Below, piece by piece: positions 1 to 5,731 of a stretch of 7,928 nt of DNA. Numbering within the stretch: the stretch's first letter is position 1; each line of letters starts with the position of its first letter. Made by a program: the position numbers and the translations under genes. Origin of the DNA: Helicobacteraceae bacterium (GTDB lineage: Bacteria; Campylobacterota; Campylobacteria; Campylobacterales; SZUA-545); assembly GCA_031273735.1 (NCBI GenBank), contig JAISRI010000124.1:1-7928 (forward strand), written 5' to 3'. The notes beneath the pieces are model-generated. The model ran no database searches. It was not told the origin of the DNA and saw only the letters and a program-made list of their open reading frames with translations.

Positions 1-1
1 G

Positions 2-568
2 TTTATATGTAAAACGTTTATCGCTTTGGTTTTAACGACGGTATCTATTTACGCGCAAAGCGCGTTTAATAATGGATTAACGGCTATCGAAAACGGCGAT
101 TATAAAAAGGCGATCGAACAATTTTCAATTGTTATCAAAGAAAATCCAAAAAACGCCGTAGCTTACTATAAGCGCGCAAACGCCTACTATAATTTGGACG
201 ATACAAGCGCCGCGATTACCGATTGGACGCAAGCGATTAAGATCGATCCAAATTATGCCGACGCTTACTATAATCGCGCAAACGCTCAGAAAAAGTTAGG
301 CGATTACGGCGGAGCGATCGCCGATTACAGTCAGGTAATCGAGATCGATCCAAATTATGCTAGAGCCTATAATAATCGCGGCGGCGCTTATTATCGTTTA
401 GCCGATTACGACAGAGCGATTGCGGATTTCACAAAAGCGATCAAGATCGATCCCAACTACGCGATGGCTTATTATAATCGCAGTAGCGTTTATGCGGAAC
501 AAGGGAATGATAAAGAAGCGACAAAGGACGGCGAAAAAGCGTGTGAATTGGGACTTTGCGGCTTCTGA
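2..568 (+). CDS. Exported TPR-repeat protein, 5'-partial (start codon upstream of window)
   Basis: Tandem tetratricopeptide repeats fill the protein after a short leader. Four to five 34-residue units can be seen, with the hallmark pattern of AYYNRA, GDY..AI.DY and the unit end IDPNYA. The last unit is degenerate and ends in ACELGLCGF, a common end for small bacterial TPR proteins. The first possible start inside the window is a TTG at 26, but the frame stays open to base 2 and reads F-I-C-K-T-F-I-A-L-V-L-T-T-V-S-I-Y-A-Q. That is the hydrophobic core and cleavage region (after IYA or YAQ) of a Sec signal peptide. The true ATG is therefore probably only a few codons before the window, and the mature protein is likely periplasmic or outer-membrane associated. 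TPRs act as protein-binding scaffolds; no catalytic motif is present and the partner cannot be inferred. The 152-base gap and unrelated content suggest it is not part of the following operon. Confidence 0.85.
   Translation, partial: FICKTFIALVLTTVSIYAQSAFNNGLTAIENGDYKKAIEQFSIVIKENPKNAVAYYKRANAYYNLDDTSAAITDWTQAIKIDPNYADAYYNRANAQKKLGDYGGAIADYSQVIEIDPNYARAYNNRGGAYYRLADYDRAIADFTKAIKIDPNYAMAYYNRSSVYAEQGNDKEATKDGEKACELGLCGF
239..544 (+). repeat. 102-bp tandem DNA repeat encoding TPR units
   Basis: The motif AAGATCGATCCAAATTA or close variants recurs at 239, 341 and 443, exactly 102 bases apart, which is one 34-codon TPR unit. The units are similar at the DNA level, not only in protein, so recent duplication or gene conversion between units is plausible. 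The unit upstream of 239 is more diverged. Confidence 0.7.
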
Positions 569-721
569 ACCCCGTTGCGCCCTGATAGTCTCCGATATGA
601 AACCTTCGTTTTCTTCTATAGGATGAACGCAAATCGATCGCTTGGCGCGCGGCAAAATTGACCTAAGAGATTATCGGATAAGATTTTTATTAAAAATTAC
701 GATTAGTTAGAAAGTTAAACA
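569..721 (+). other. Intergenic leader before the three-gene cluster
   Basis: This is a 153-base gap with no convincing gene. Its second half (about 670-720) is AT-rich and should hold the promoter of the cluster. TACGAT at 698-703 fits the TAnnnT form of a -10 box, but there is no good -35 box, so I do not call a promoter. The Shine-Dalgarno match before the ATG at 722 is weak (AGAAAG near 709-714). No riboswitch consensus was recognised. Confidence 0.4.
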
Positions 722-1981
722 ATGCAGACAATCGCGAATCCTAGCGCGACGTTGGATGTTTGCGGCTTGAAATCAGGGCGGACGCTCTTTTTGAAGCTAG
801 AAAACGCGCTTTTGATTCTTAAAGAGGGCGAAATCCTAGATCTTGCGATCGACTCCGCGCGCGCCTGCCGCGATATTGAAAGTTGGTGCAACCTTAAAGG
901 ACATCGTTTGCTTTCTACGCTGGATCGTTGCGGTTCGGCGCGTCTTTTGATCCAAAAGCAAGGCGGCGATCATTTTGCTCAAAAAGCCGATTGGGGCGTC
1001 GTCTTGCCGCGAGGCGATAACGGCGAGATCAATATATCAGATTGGCTTTGCGGTAAAACGGGCGAGATCGCGCCCAAAGCGCCCGCCTACTTTGGTTTGG
1101 CGCCGCGCGGCGCGGTAATGGAGAGCGCAACGCCGATCTATCCATTTTCGCTCAATTTCAAAGAGCAAATCTGGTCGAAGCCAATCGCCAAACTTTACGA
1201 AGAGGCAAAAGCGTCGCAGTGGAACGCCTCTACCGATATAAAATGGAACGAGTTGCCAAAACTGCCCGATTTTCAGGAAAGAGCGGTTTGCCAAGTTATG
1301 ACCTATCTAGCCGAGAACGAATTTTCGGCGCTCTATATTCCGGGCAAGTTTATTAGCAAAATGAATCCCTACTATATGGAAGTCGTATTATTCTTGGCGA
1401 CGCTGATCGCCGACGAAGCGCGGCATATAGAGGCGTTTATCAAACGGGCGATGGCAAACGGCGGCGGGTTGCAATACTCTTCGGCGATCACGCAACGATC
1501 GTTATATTCGCTATTTATCGAGGAGGATTATCTTAAAACCTCGTTCCTGCTTCATATTTTGGGCGAAGGAACCTTTCTCGATCTGCTTACTTTTTTGGAA
1601 GAATACGCGCCCGATCCCGTAACCCGTTCGATCGTTACGCTTGCCAAACGGGACGAAACGCGCCACGTCGCTTACGGATTGGCGCACGTAAAAGCGAATT
1701 TAACCAACTCCAAAGGCAGGATCGCCGCGTTAAGAGAAGCGGCGTTTAAGCGAAAAGCCTATATGGACGAATTAAGCGGCGAATCTACGTTGCTTATCGA
1801 AGCGTTAGCCATATTAGCGGGCGGCGCGGAAAACGGCGAAGGATTTAAGCGCGGTTTGGAAACGGTCGATCGCCTAAAAGAAAAAATGCACAAAAACCGC
1901 GTAAAACGACTAATAGAAGTCGGAATCGACGAAAAATTAGCCATAGAGATCTCTAGCGTTCATACGCCAAATTTTATGTAA
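722..1981 (+). CDS. TusA-like domain fused to ferritin-like diiron protein
   Basis: Two parts are visible in 419 residues. Residues about 10-78 resemble a TusA/SirA sulfur-carrier fold: LDVCGLKSG (11-19) sits where TusA has its D-x-x-G-L-x-C-P start, and CRDIESWCNLKGHRLL (49-64) matches the conserved RDI..FC...GH.LL end. The sulfur-accepting Cys and its Pro are Ser18 and Gly19 here, so normal persulfide chemistry is unlikely unless Cys14 replaces it. Residues about 185-345 form a four-helix ferritin-like diiron domain with two Glu-(about 30)-ExxH half-sites: Glu198 or Glu200 with E232-A-R-H235, and E282 with E312-T-R-H315. Such sites bind two irons and activate O2 in oxidases, oxygenases and RNR R2-like proteins. 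The C-terminus (about 355-419) is helical and ends HTPNFM. No signal peptide, so cytosolic. The start is an ATG with a weak Shine-Dalgarno site and is the first gene of the cluster. The diiron call is firm, the TusA-like call moderate, the substrate unknown. Confidence 0.75.
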   Translation: MQTIANPSATLDVCGLKSGRTLFLKLENALLILKEGEILDLAIDSARACRDIESWCNLKGHRLLSTLDRCGSARLLIQKQGGDHFAQKADWGVVLPRGDNGEINISDWLCGKTGEIAPKAPAYFGLAPRGAVMESATPIYPFSLNFKEQIWSKPIAKLYEEAKASQWNASTDIKWNELPKLPDFQERAVCQVMTYLAENEFSALYIPGKFISKMNPYYMEVVLFLATLIADEARHIEAFIKRAMANGGGLQYSSAITQRSLYSLFIEEDYLKTSFLLHILGEGTFLDLLTFLEEYAPDPVTRSIVTLAKRDETRHVAYGLAHVKANLTNSKGRIAALREAAFKRKAYMDELSGESTLLIEALAILAGGAENGEGFKRGLETVDRLKEKMHKNRVKRLIEVGIDEKLAIEISSVHTPNFM

Positions 1982-1986
1982 GGAGG
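1980..1986 (+). promoter_or_regulatory. Orphan consensus Shine-Dalgarno overlapping a stop codon
   Basis: AAGGAGG overlaps the TAA stop (1979-1981) of the preceding gene. It is a perfect anti-16S match, yet no ATG, GTG or TTG start follows at 5-12 bases, and the next gene starts at 2054 with its own AAGG site. It may be a relic of a closer start or a ribosome-pausing site. Confidence 0.4.
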
Positions 1987-2010
1987 GACAGGGCGAGATT
2001 TACGTTTCAT

Positions 2011-2027
2011 AGGAATAGGTTATTCCT
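2011..2027 (+). other. Small perfect inverted repeat in the intercistronic gap
   Basis: The arms AGGAATA (2011-2017) and TATTCCT (2021-2027) flank a 3-base GGT loop in the 72-base gap between the diiron gene and the flavoprotein gene. No U-run follows, so it is not an intrinsic terminator. It could be an mRNA processing or stability element, or an operator. Confidence 0.45.
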
Positions 2028-2053
2028 CACAAAATAAATAAAAAGGTTCAAAA

Positions 2054-3172
2054 ATGAGTCGTTACGAAGAGGTTAGAGAACTTGCCAAAAAGAGCGTGGC
2101 GCCGCACACAAACGCCGCCGATAAAGAGGGGCGATTTCCTAAAGAGTCGTTTGAAGCGTTGCGAGAGGCGGGCTATTTTGGCTTGATGATACCAAAGGAG
2201 TTTGGCGGATCGGGCGGAACGTTAAGCGATCACGCGGAGGTCTGTATGGCTCTCGCAGAGTCGTGCGCGACGACCGCGCTTTGTTATATGATGCACAACG
2301 TCGCTTCGTATAGTATCGTCGCGTCGGGATCGGACGAGATGAAAAAAGAGAAACTGCCCGCGATCGCGCAGGGCAAAAAAGTAATGGCTTTAGCTTTTAG
2401 CGAAAGCGGTAGCGGCACGCACTTTTATCTGCCAGAGTTATCCGCCAAAAAAGAGGGCGAAAAGATCGTATTAAACGGGCGCAAAAGTTTTGTTACTACG
2501 GCGCGATTCGCGGACGAATATTTAGTCGACGCAAACGCGATCGGCGCGGAAGGGCTAGATATATGGAGCGTTCCGTCCGAAGCTAAAGGAATCGTCTTTG
2601 AAGACGCGCAGTGGGACGGGCTTGGAATGCGCGGCAATAACTCTATGCCGATGAGGCTTGAAAACGTAACGCTAAGCGATCGCGATCGCGTCGGCAAAGC
2701 GGGCGAAGGAAGCGCGATACTCTCGAATATAATCGCGCCCTATTTCGTAACCGGTTTGGCGGCGGTATATTCTGGCGTGGCGAGCGCCGCGCAAGACGTG
2801 GCGATCGAATACGCTAAAACCCGCAAATATCCCGACGGATCTACGCTTAGCGTTATTCCTACCGTTCAGGAGCATTTGGCGAAGATATACCGATTAACGC
2901 AATCGGCTCGGCATTACACGTTCGCGGCGGCGAAAAACGGGACGCAAAACGCGCCAAACGCCGCAGCCGATATGTTTGCGGCGCGGATCAACGCGAGCGA
3001 AAACGCCGTAGAGGTATGTCGGCTCGCAATGAAGATCGGCGGCGGAAACGCTTACGCCAAACGACTGCCTTTAGAGCGTTATCTACGCGATTCTTACGCG
3101 GCAGCCGTGATGGCGCCGTCGACCGACGTGCTTGCTATTTGGTTGGCTCAAGCGCTGATCGCGGAAGGCTAA
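2054..3172 (+). CDS. Acyl-CoA dehydrogenase-fold flavoprotein, possibly a monooxygenase
   Basis: At 372 residues this has the usual length and order of the acyl-CoA dehydrogenase (ACAD) superfamily. The N-terminal helical domain includes GYFGLMIPKEFGGSGG (40-55). The middle beta domain has the flavin-binding AFSESGSGTH (114-123) and NGRKSFVTTARFADEYLV (141-158), then LGMRGNNSMPMRLENV (190-205). The C-terminal helical domain has KIGGGNAY (327-334) and LERYLRDS (340-347). FAD binding is expected. The usual catalytic Glu lies just after the RD motif (the YEGT position of medium-chain enzymes), but here the stretch reads MAPSTD (353-358). The alternative Glu position of isovaleryl-CoA-type enzymes reads TRKYP (256-260), also without an acid. 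This suggests a non-dehydrogenase chemistry, such as the flavin-dependent oxygenases of this fold. The ATG at 2054 has AAGG at 2043-2046, 7 bases upstream. Cytosolic. Its stop is 3 bases before the next start, indicating co-translation with that gene. Confidence 0.85.
   Translation: MSRYEEVRELAKKSVAPHTNAADKEGRFPKESFEALREAGYFGLMIPKEFGGSGGTLSDHAEVCMALAESCATTALCYMMHNVASYSIVASGSDEMKKEKLPAIAQGKKVMALAFSESGSGTHFYLPELSAKKEGEKIVLNGRKSFVTTARFADEYLVDANAIGAEGLDIWSVPSEAKGIVFEDAQWDGLGMRGNNSMPMRLENVTLSDRDRVGKAGEGSAILSNIIAPYFVTGLAAVYSGVASAAQDVAIEYAKTRKYPDGSTLSVIPTVQEHLAKIYRLTQSARHYTFAAAKNGTQNAPNAAADMFAARINASENAVEVCRLAMKIGGGNAYAKRLPLERYLRDSYAAAVMAPSTDVLAIWLAQALIAEG
3163..3168 (+). promoter_or_regulatory. Ribosome binding site inside the upstream gene's end
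   Basis: GGAAGG lies within the last codons of the flavoprotein gene, 7 bases before the ATG at 3176. With only 3 bases between stop and start, translation of the two genes is probably coupled. It supports the ATG at 3176 as the start. Confidence 0.7.
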
Positions 3173-3175
3173 ACG

Positions 3176-3988
3176 ATGAAAACGTTGATTATTGGCGCGG
3201 TGGCGTATGATCCGAAAGTAACGCTGATCTGGGACATTATCCGCGATTACTTTAACGATCGCGGCGTAAGGCTAGATTACGTCCTCTTTTCCAACTATGA
3301 GTTTCAGGTAGAAGCGCTTTGCAACGGCTTTATAGATATTGCGTGGAATACCAACGTGGCGTGGCTGCAGACGCTAAACGCCGTAGAAGGCAAAGCAAAG
3401 GCGATCGTTATGCGCGATACCGACGCAAACTTTACTAGCAAATTGATCGTAAAGTCCGATAGCCCTATCAAAACGCTAAGCGATCTAAACGGCAAAACCG
3501 TAGCGCTTGGCAGCGCGGACTCGGCTCAAGCGGCGATTTTGCCTAAATACTATCTAGATCAGGCGGGAATCGCGTTTAAGGAGCTTCGTTTTAATAGCGA
3601 CGTAGGCAAACACGGCGACACGGGCAAAAGCGAAACGGACGTGTTGCAAGCGGTGCGTTCGGGCAGGGCGGACGCTGGGGCTGTAGGTTGTTCGCGTTGG
3701 ATCGCTATGCTATCTAACGGCGAGTTTGCCGAAGGCGAGATAGAGGCGTTTTGGACGTCGCCCGAATACTGTCATTGCAACTTTACTATTTTGGAAAGAA
3801 ACGATCCGCTTCTTGCCAAGCGCTTTAGCGATACGCTTTTGGGTATGGATCCGAACGATCCTACAATCAAAAAGATGATGGCGATGGAGGGGTTAAACCG
3901 ATGGTTAAAAGTTTCGCCCGGACTCTTAAAAGGCTACGACGATCTTAGCGTCGCTATGAAGCGCTACGATCTGCACAAGGGTTTTTAG
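3176..3988 (+). CDS. Cytosolic PhnD-like periplasmic-binding-fold protein with CxC motif
   Basis: The 270 residues follow the PhnD/phosphate-phosphonate substrate-binding pattern: first strand LIIGAVAYDPKV (4-15), FIDIAWNTNVAWL (52-64), LSDLNGKTVALGSADSAQA (101-119), then HGDTGKSETDVLQAVRSGRADAGAV (146-170) and a C-terminal lobe. Unlike transport receptors, there is no signal peptide or lipobox; the sequence starts directly with strand one, so it should stay in the cytosol. No ABC permease or ATPase is next to it. At the hinge strand, where PhnD proteins usually have a plain 'SP-x-Y-x-x-x-V' segment, it reads SPEYCHCNF (195-203), giving C199-H200-C201, a possible metal or ligand site. The yeast Thi5 pyrimidine synthase also has a Cys cluster at the equivalent strand. 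However, its PLP lysine and substrate histidine align with Asn58 and Ala62 here, so I do not call this Thi5. It is probably a ligand-binding or enzymatic partner of the two upstream proteins; the ligand is unknown. Confidence 0.75.
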   Translation: MKTLIIGAVAYDPKVTLIWDIIRDYFNDRGVRLDYVLFSNYEFQVEALCNGFIDIAWNTNVAWLQTLNAVEGKAKAIVMRDTDANFTSKLIVKSDSPIKTLSDLNGKTVALGSADSAQAAILPKYYLDQAGIAFKELRFNSDVGKHGDTGKSETDVLQAVRSGRADAGAVGCSRWIAMLSNGEFAEGEIEAFWTSPEYCHCNFTILERNDPLLAKRFSDTLLGMDPNDPTIKKMMAMEGLNRWLKVSPGLLKGYDDLSVAMKRYDLHKGF

Positions 3989-3994
3989 CCGCTT

Positions 3995-4021
3995 CGCCTC
4001 TCCCGCGCTTAAGGGGAGGCG
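3995..4021 (+). terminator. GC-rich hairpin after the three-gene cluster, probable terminator
   Basis: The arms CGCCTC (3995-4000) and GAGGCG (4016-4021), extended by CCC (4002-4004) with GGG (4013-4015) past one bulged T, enclose an 8-base loop. It starts 7 bases after the stop of the binding-protein gene. The following bases (ATTAACGCTG) lack a U-run, so it may be a weak terminator or a 3'-end stabiliser. Confidence 0.45.
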
Positions 4022-4050
4022 ATTAACGCTGCGACATAATTAAAGAAAGC

Positions 4051-4056
4051 TATAAT
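4051..4056 (+). promoter_or_regulatory. Candidate -10 box for the downstream AT-rich genes
   Basis: TATAAT is an exact sigma-70 -10 consensus, 45 bases before the ATG at 4102. No clear -35 box is seen at the usual distance; several Campylobacterota lack a conserved -35. Its place after the hairpin supports a new transcription unit. Confidence 0.4.
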
Positions 4057-4101
4057 CTTGCTCTTAGATTTTGAGGTATCAGTTCCTGAAAGATTTAAGA
4101 T

Positions 4102-4719
4102 ATGACGGACAACAAAAGTAAAAGCGTTAGTAACTTTCAAATAGCGATCGCTTTTTGCGCGATTAGAAAATACTTTTACGGCGATTTTAACGACCGCGAG
4201 CAAATTAAAAACGCCGATCGCCTTTCGATGGATTTATACCTACCGATCAATCGAACGTTAGTTTGCTCTACAAATATAGACGACCTTTGCGAGGAACTAA
4301 TTAAATACTATGAAAACATTTTAACGTTGGCTAAAAAATATAAAAGAGAGATCGAAGAATACTATTTTTGGGCGTCGCCGATAATAATAGACGTCGATAC
4401 AAACGAAACATTAATTTGTTTTCCATTTCGCGACGTTCTTGAAGAGATTTTGGAATTTTTTGCTATATTAAAACGTAAAAATAAAATAATATGCTTTGAA
4501 TCCGACGAAGATTACAATCTGAATATCGAGCTACATAACGGGAGGATATTTATAACAAAAAGCGATTATATCGATCTCGAGAAAACAATATATCATGCGA
4601 TAAATATAGATCGAGACGAAACAATAAAACAGATCGATATAATCGCGCCAAAACTAGAAGCGCTGATAGCCAAACTAATTAAACGTTTTAGATTTGACTA
4701 TTGGACAAAATATAAATAA
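4102..4719 (+). CDS. Hypothetical protein, unrecognised family
   Basis: I do not recognise this 205-residue protein. It is rich in Ile, Lys, Asp/Glu and aromatic residues, with alternating helix-like stretches (for example DLCEELIKYYENILTLAKKY, 61-80, and DVLEEILEFFAILKRK, 111-126) and short strand-like stretches (SPIIIDVD, 92-99; GRIFITKS, 147-154). No signal peptide, membrane helix, Cys cluster or catalytic motif is seen, so it is likely a soluble cytosolic protein. The ATG has no strong Shine-Dalgarno site. The gene is much more AT-rich than the cluster before it: the row 4441-4500 has 12 G+C of 60, against 36 of 60 in 3601-3660. This suggests recent acquisition. Small soluble proteins of this kind next to another orphan gene are often immunity-type or accessory proteins, but nothing here proves that. 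Confidence 0.6.
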   Translation: MTDNKSKSVSNFQIAIAFCAIRKYFYGDFNDREQIKNADRLSMDLYLPINRTLVCSTNIDDLCEELIKYYENILTLAKKYKREIEEYYFWASPIIIDVDTNETLICFPFRDVLEEILEFFAILKRKNKIICFESDEDYNLNIELHNGRIFITKSDYIDLEKTIYHAINIDRDETIKQIDIIAPKLEALIAKLIKRFRFDYWTKYK

Positions 4720-4757
4720 TAAAAAGGTTTATCGTTTTATGATTAAGCGTTGCGGAT

Positions 4758-4764
4758 AAAGAGG
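4758..4764 (+). promoter_or_regulatory. Ribosome binding site for the DUF4265-like gene
   Basis: AAAGAGG ends 5 bases before the ATG at 4770 and fixes that start. It is clearly better than the site of the gene before it. Confidence 0.6.
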
Positions 4765-4769
4765 TTTGT

Positions 4770-5285
4770 ATGGAAGATCAAAAGGTAGATTTTGCGTTGG
4801 TTTATGCAGGTAAAAAGAGCGGCGGCGAAGCGGTATTTGAAAAAATCCCCGCTACTCGTATCGCAAAAAACGTTTATAAATTAACGTCGTCGCCAGGACT
4901 TGCCCTAAACTTGGCAAAGGGCGATCTAATAAAAATATACGAAGGGGAGCGCTCCGCAAAAGTATTAAAAAGAGGCGGGCTTTTTTGCGTTCATATTTAC
5001 GAAGAATATATCGACGAGAAAATAATAGAACGTCTTGAAAAGGGCGTTAAAGATGAGCTAAGGGGATCTTTAGACGGTGTTTGCGGGGGCGCTTTATCAT
5101 TTTCTATTCCCGCTATCGTCGGTATGGAAAAGATAAATAAGTTTTTTAATCAATTTAAGAGCGAAACGGGTATTGATTGGTATTATACAAACATTTACAA
5201 AAACTTAGACGATCTAACCGACGATACGCTTTTGGATTGGTGGAAAAACCTAGATAAAAGCTATCTTTACATAACGAAGTCCTAA
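4770..5285 (+). CDS. DUF4265-like protein
   Basis: The 171-residue product resembles DUF4265 proteins, small soluble bacterial proteins of unknown function. The matching pattern is an early acidic strand segment GGEAVFEKIPATRI (18-31) with NVYKLTSSPGLALNLAKGDLIKI (34-56), where the family has a residue-poor 'iPf...la.GD.v' core, then KVLKRGGLFCVHIYEEYID (64-82), equivalent to the 'v..sG....ri' strand. The C-terminal half, with SFSIPAIVGMEKINKFF (110-126) and GIDWYYTNIY (134-143), fits the second alpha-beta repeat of the family. No signal peptide or membrane segment. It follows the unrecognised gene by 50 bases on the same strand and may share its transcript. It converges on the next gene with a 25-base gap. 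The family match is from memory and moderate; no function should be inferred. Confidence 0.6.
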   Translation: MEDQKVDFALVYAGKKSGGEAVFEKIPATRIAKNVYKLTSSPGLALNLAKGDLIKIYEGERSAKVLKRGGLFCVHIYEEYIDEKIIERLEKGVKDELRGSLDGVCGGALSFSIPAIVGMEKINKFFNQFKSETGIDWYYTNIYKNLDDLTDDTLLDWWKNLDKSYLYITKS

Positions 5286-5287
5286 CG

Positions 5288-5304
5288 TTTAGATCGCGTC
5301 TAAA
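5288..5304. other. Short inverted repeat between convergent genes
   Basis: TTTAGA (5288-5293) and TCTAAA (5299-5304) flank a TCGCG loop in the 25-base gap between two convergent genes. Its position suits a shared transcription end, but the stem is short and AT-rich and no U-run follows on either strand. Confidence 0.3.
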
Positions 5305-5310
5305 ACAAAA

Positions 5311-5712
5311 TTATGGCAAATCCCAACGTTTATTAGAGATATTTGGTATTTGCGCGACAATCTCTTCAAGATACAATCTTAATTCGTTAATTTGTTGCGT
5401 TGGATCTATGCGCTTAAAAAAACGCCTCCATATCGGGATTTCCGCAACGATAAATATGTTCCATTTATCAACGCTTTCATCAATGTTACTACAACCAAGC
5501 CAAAGCATAAAGGGTTTGCGAAAAGCCATAACAATCCAACCCCAATCTTCAGGTAAAATCTTTTGGGTCTCAACGCCGCGTTCTTTGAGTTTTTCGGCTA
5601 AATAGAGCGCTAACTCTTTGCCGTAACAATTAGGATTGGTCTCTTCGGTTTCTGTTGGGTCAGGCTTAAAAAAATCGGTCTGAAAGGTAACGCTTTTGCC
5701 GAGTAAATCCAT
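5311..5712 (-). CDS. Hypothetical protein with PEDWGW and WLGCSN motifs
   Basis: The frame is open to a TTG at 5730, but the ATG at 5712 is the better start: AGGGAG (5719-5724, minus strand) lies 6 bases before it, while the TTG would place that site inside the coding region. This gives 133 residues. Visible marks are an N-terminal strand VTFQTDFF (8-15), an acidic Pro/Thr-rich loop, a helix GKELALYLAEKLKERGVET (31-49), PEDWGWIVMA (54-63) and PFMLWLGCSN (67-76), then a Trp-rich strand and a C-terminal helix ending near IPNISNKRW. The combination looks like a small alpha-beta family I have seen among uncharacterised proteobacterial proteins, but I cannot name it. It is soluble and cytosolic. 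It lies 85 bases downstream of the TerD-domain gene on the same strand, with a long hairpin between them, so it may be read from the same transcript or be controlled by that structure. Confidence 0.65.
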   Translation of the reverse strand: MDLLGKSVTFQTDFFKPDPTETEETNPNCYGKELALYLAEKLKERGVETQKILPEDWGWIVMAFRKPFMLWLGCSNIDESVDKWNIFIVAEIPIWRRFFKRIDPTQQINELRLYLEEIVAQIPNISNKRWDLP

Positions 5713-5718
5713 AATCCG

Positions 5719-5724
5719 CTCCCT
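5719..5724 (-). promoter_or_regulatory. Ribosome binding site that decides the ATG at 5712
   Basis: Read on the minus strand this is AGGGAG, 6 bases before ATG. It argues against the upstream in-frame TTG at 5730, which would make a protein 6 residues longer. Confidence 0.65.
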
Positions 5725-5731
5725 TTTCAAA

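Noticed and set aside
398..655. Overlapping reading frames in and opposite the 3' end of the TPR gene
   Set aside because: They arise from repetitive TPR codons in other frames, have no ribosome site and encode no recognisable protein.
569..721. TPP or other riboswitch upstream of the three-gene cluster
   Set aside because: A CTGATAG-type stretch caught the eye, but the conserved TPP helices and the CTGAGA/GGATAATGCC blocks are absent.
3176..3988. Identification of the PhnD-like protein as a Thi5/NMT1 pyrimidine synthase
   Set aside because: The Cys motif position is similar, but by my alignment from memory the PLP lysine and the suicide histidine are replaced (Asn58, Ala62), and overall wording is closer to PhnD.
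314..4151. GCGATCGC octamers (314, 2360, 2676, 2682, 4144) as the cyanobacterial HIP1 repeat
   Set aside because: Five copies in 8 kb of GATCG-rich coding sequence are expected from codon choice, and nothing else points to a cyanobacterium.
5288..5304. Strong bidirectional terminator between the convergent genes
   Set aside because: The stem is only 6 bp, AT-rich, and lacks a following U-run on either strand; kept only as a weak inverted repeat.
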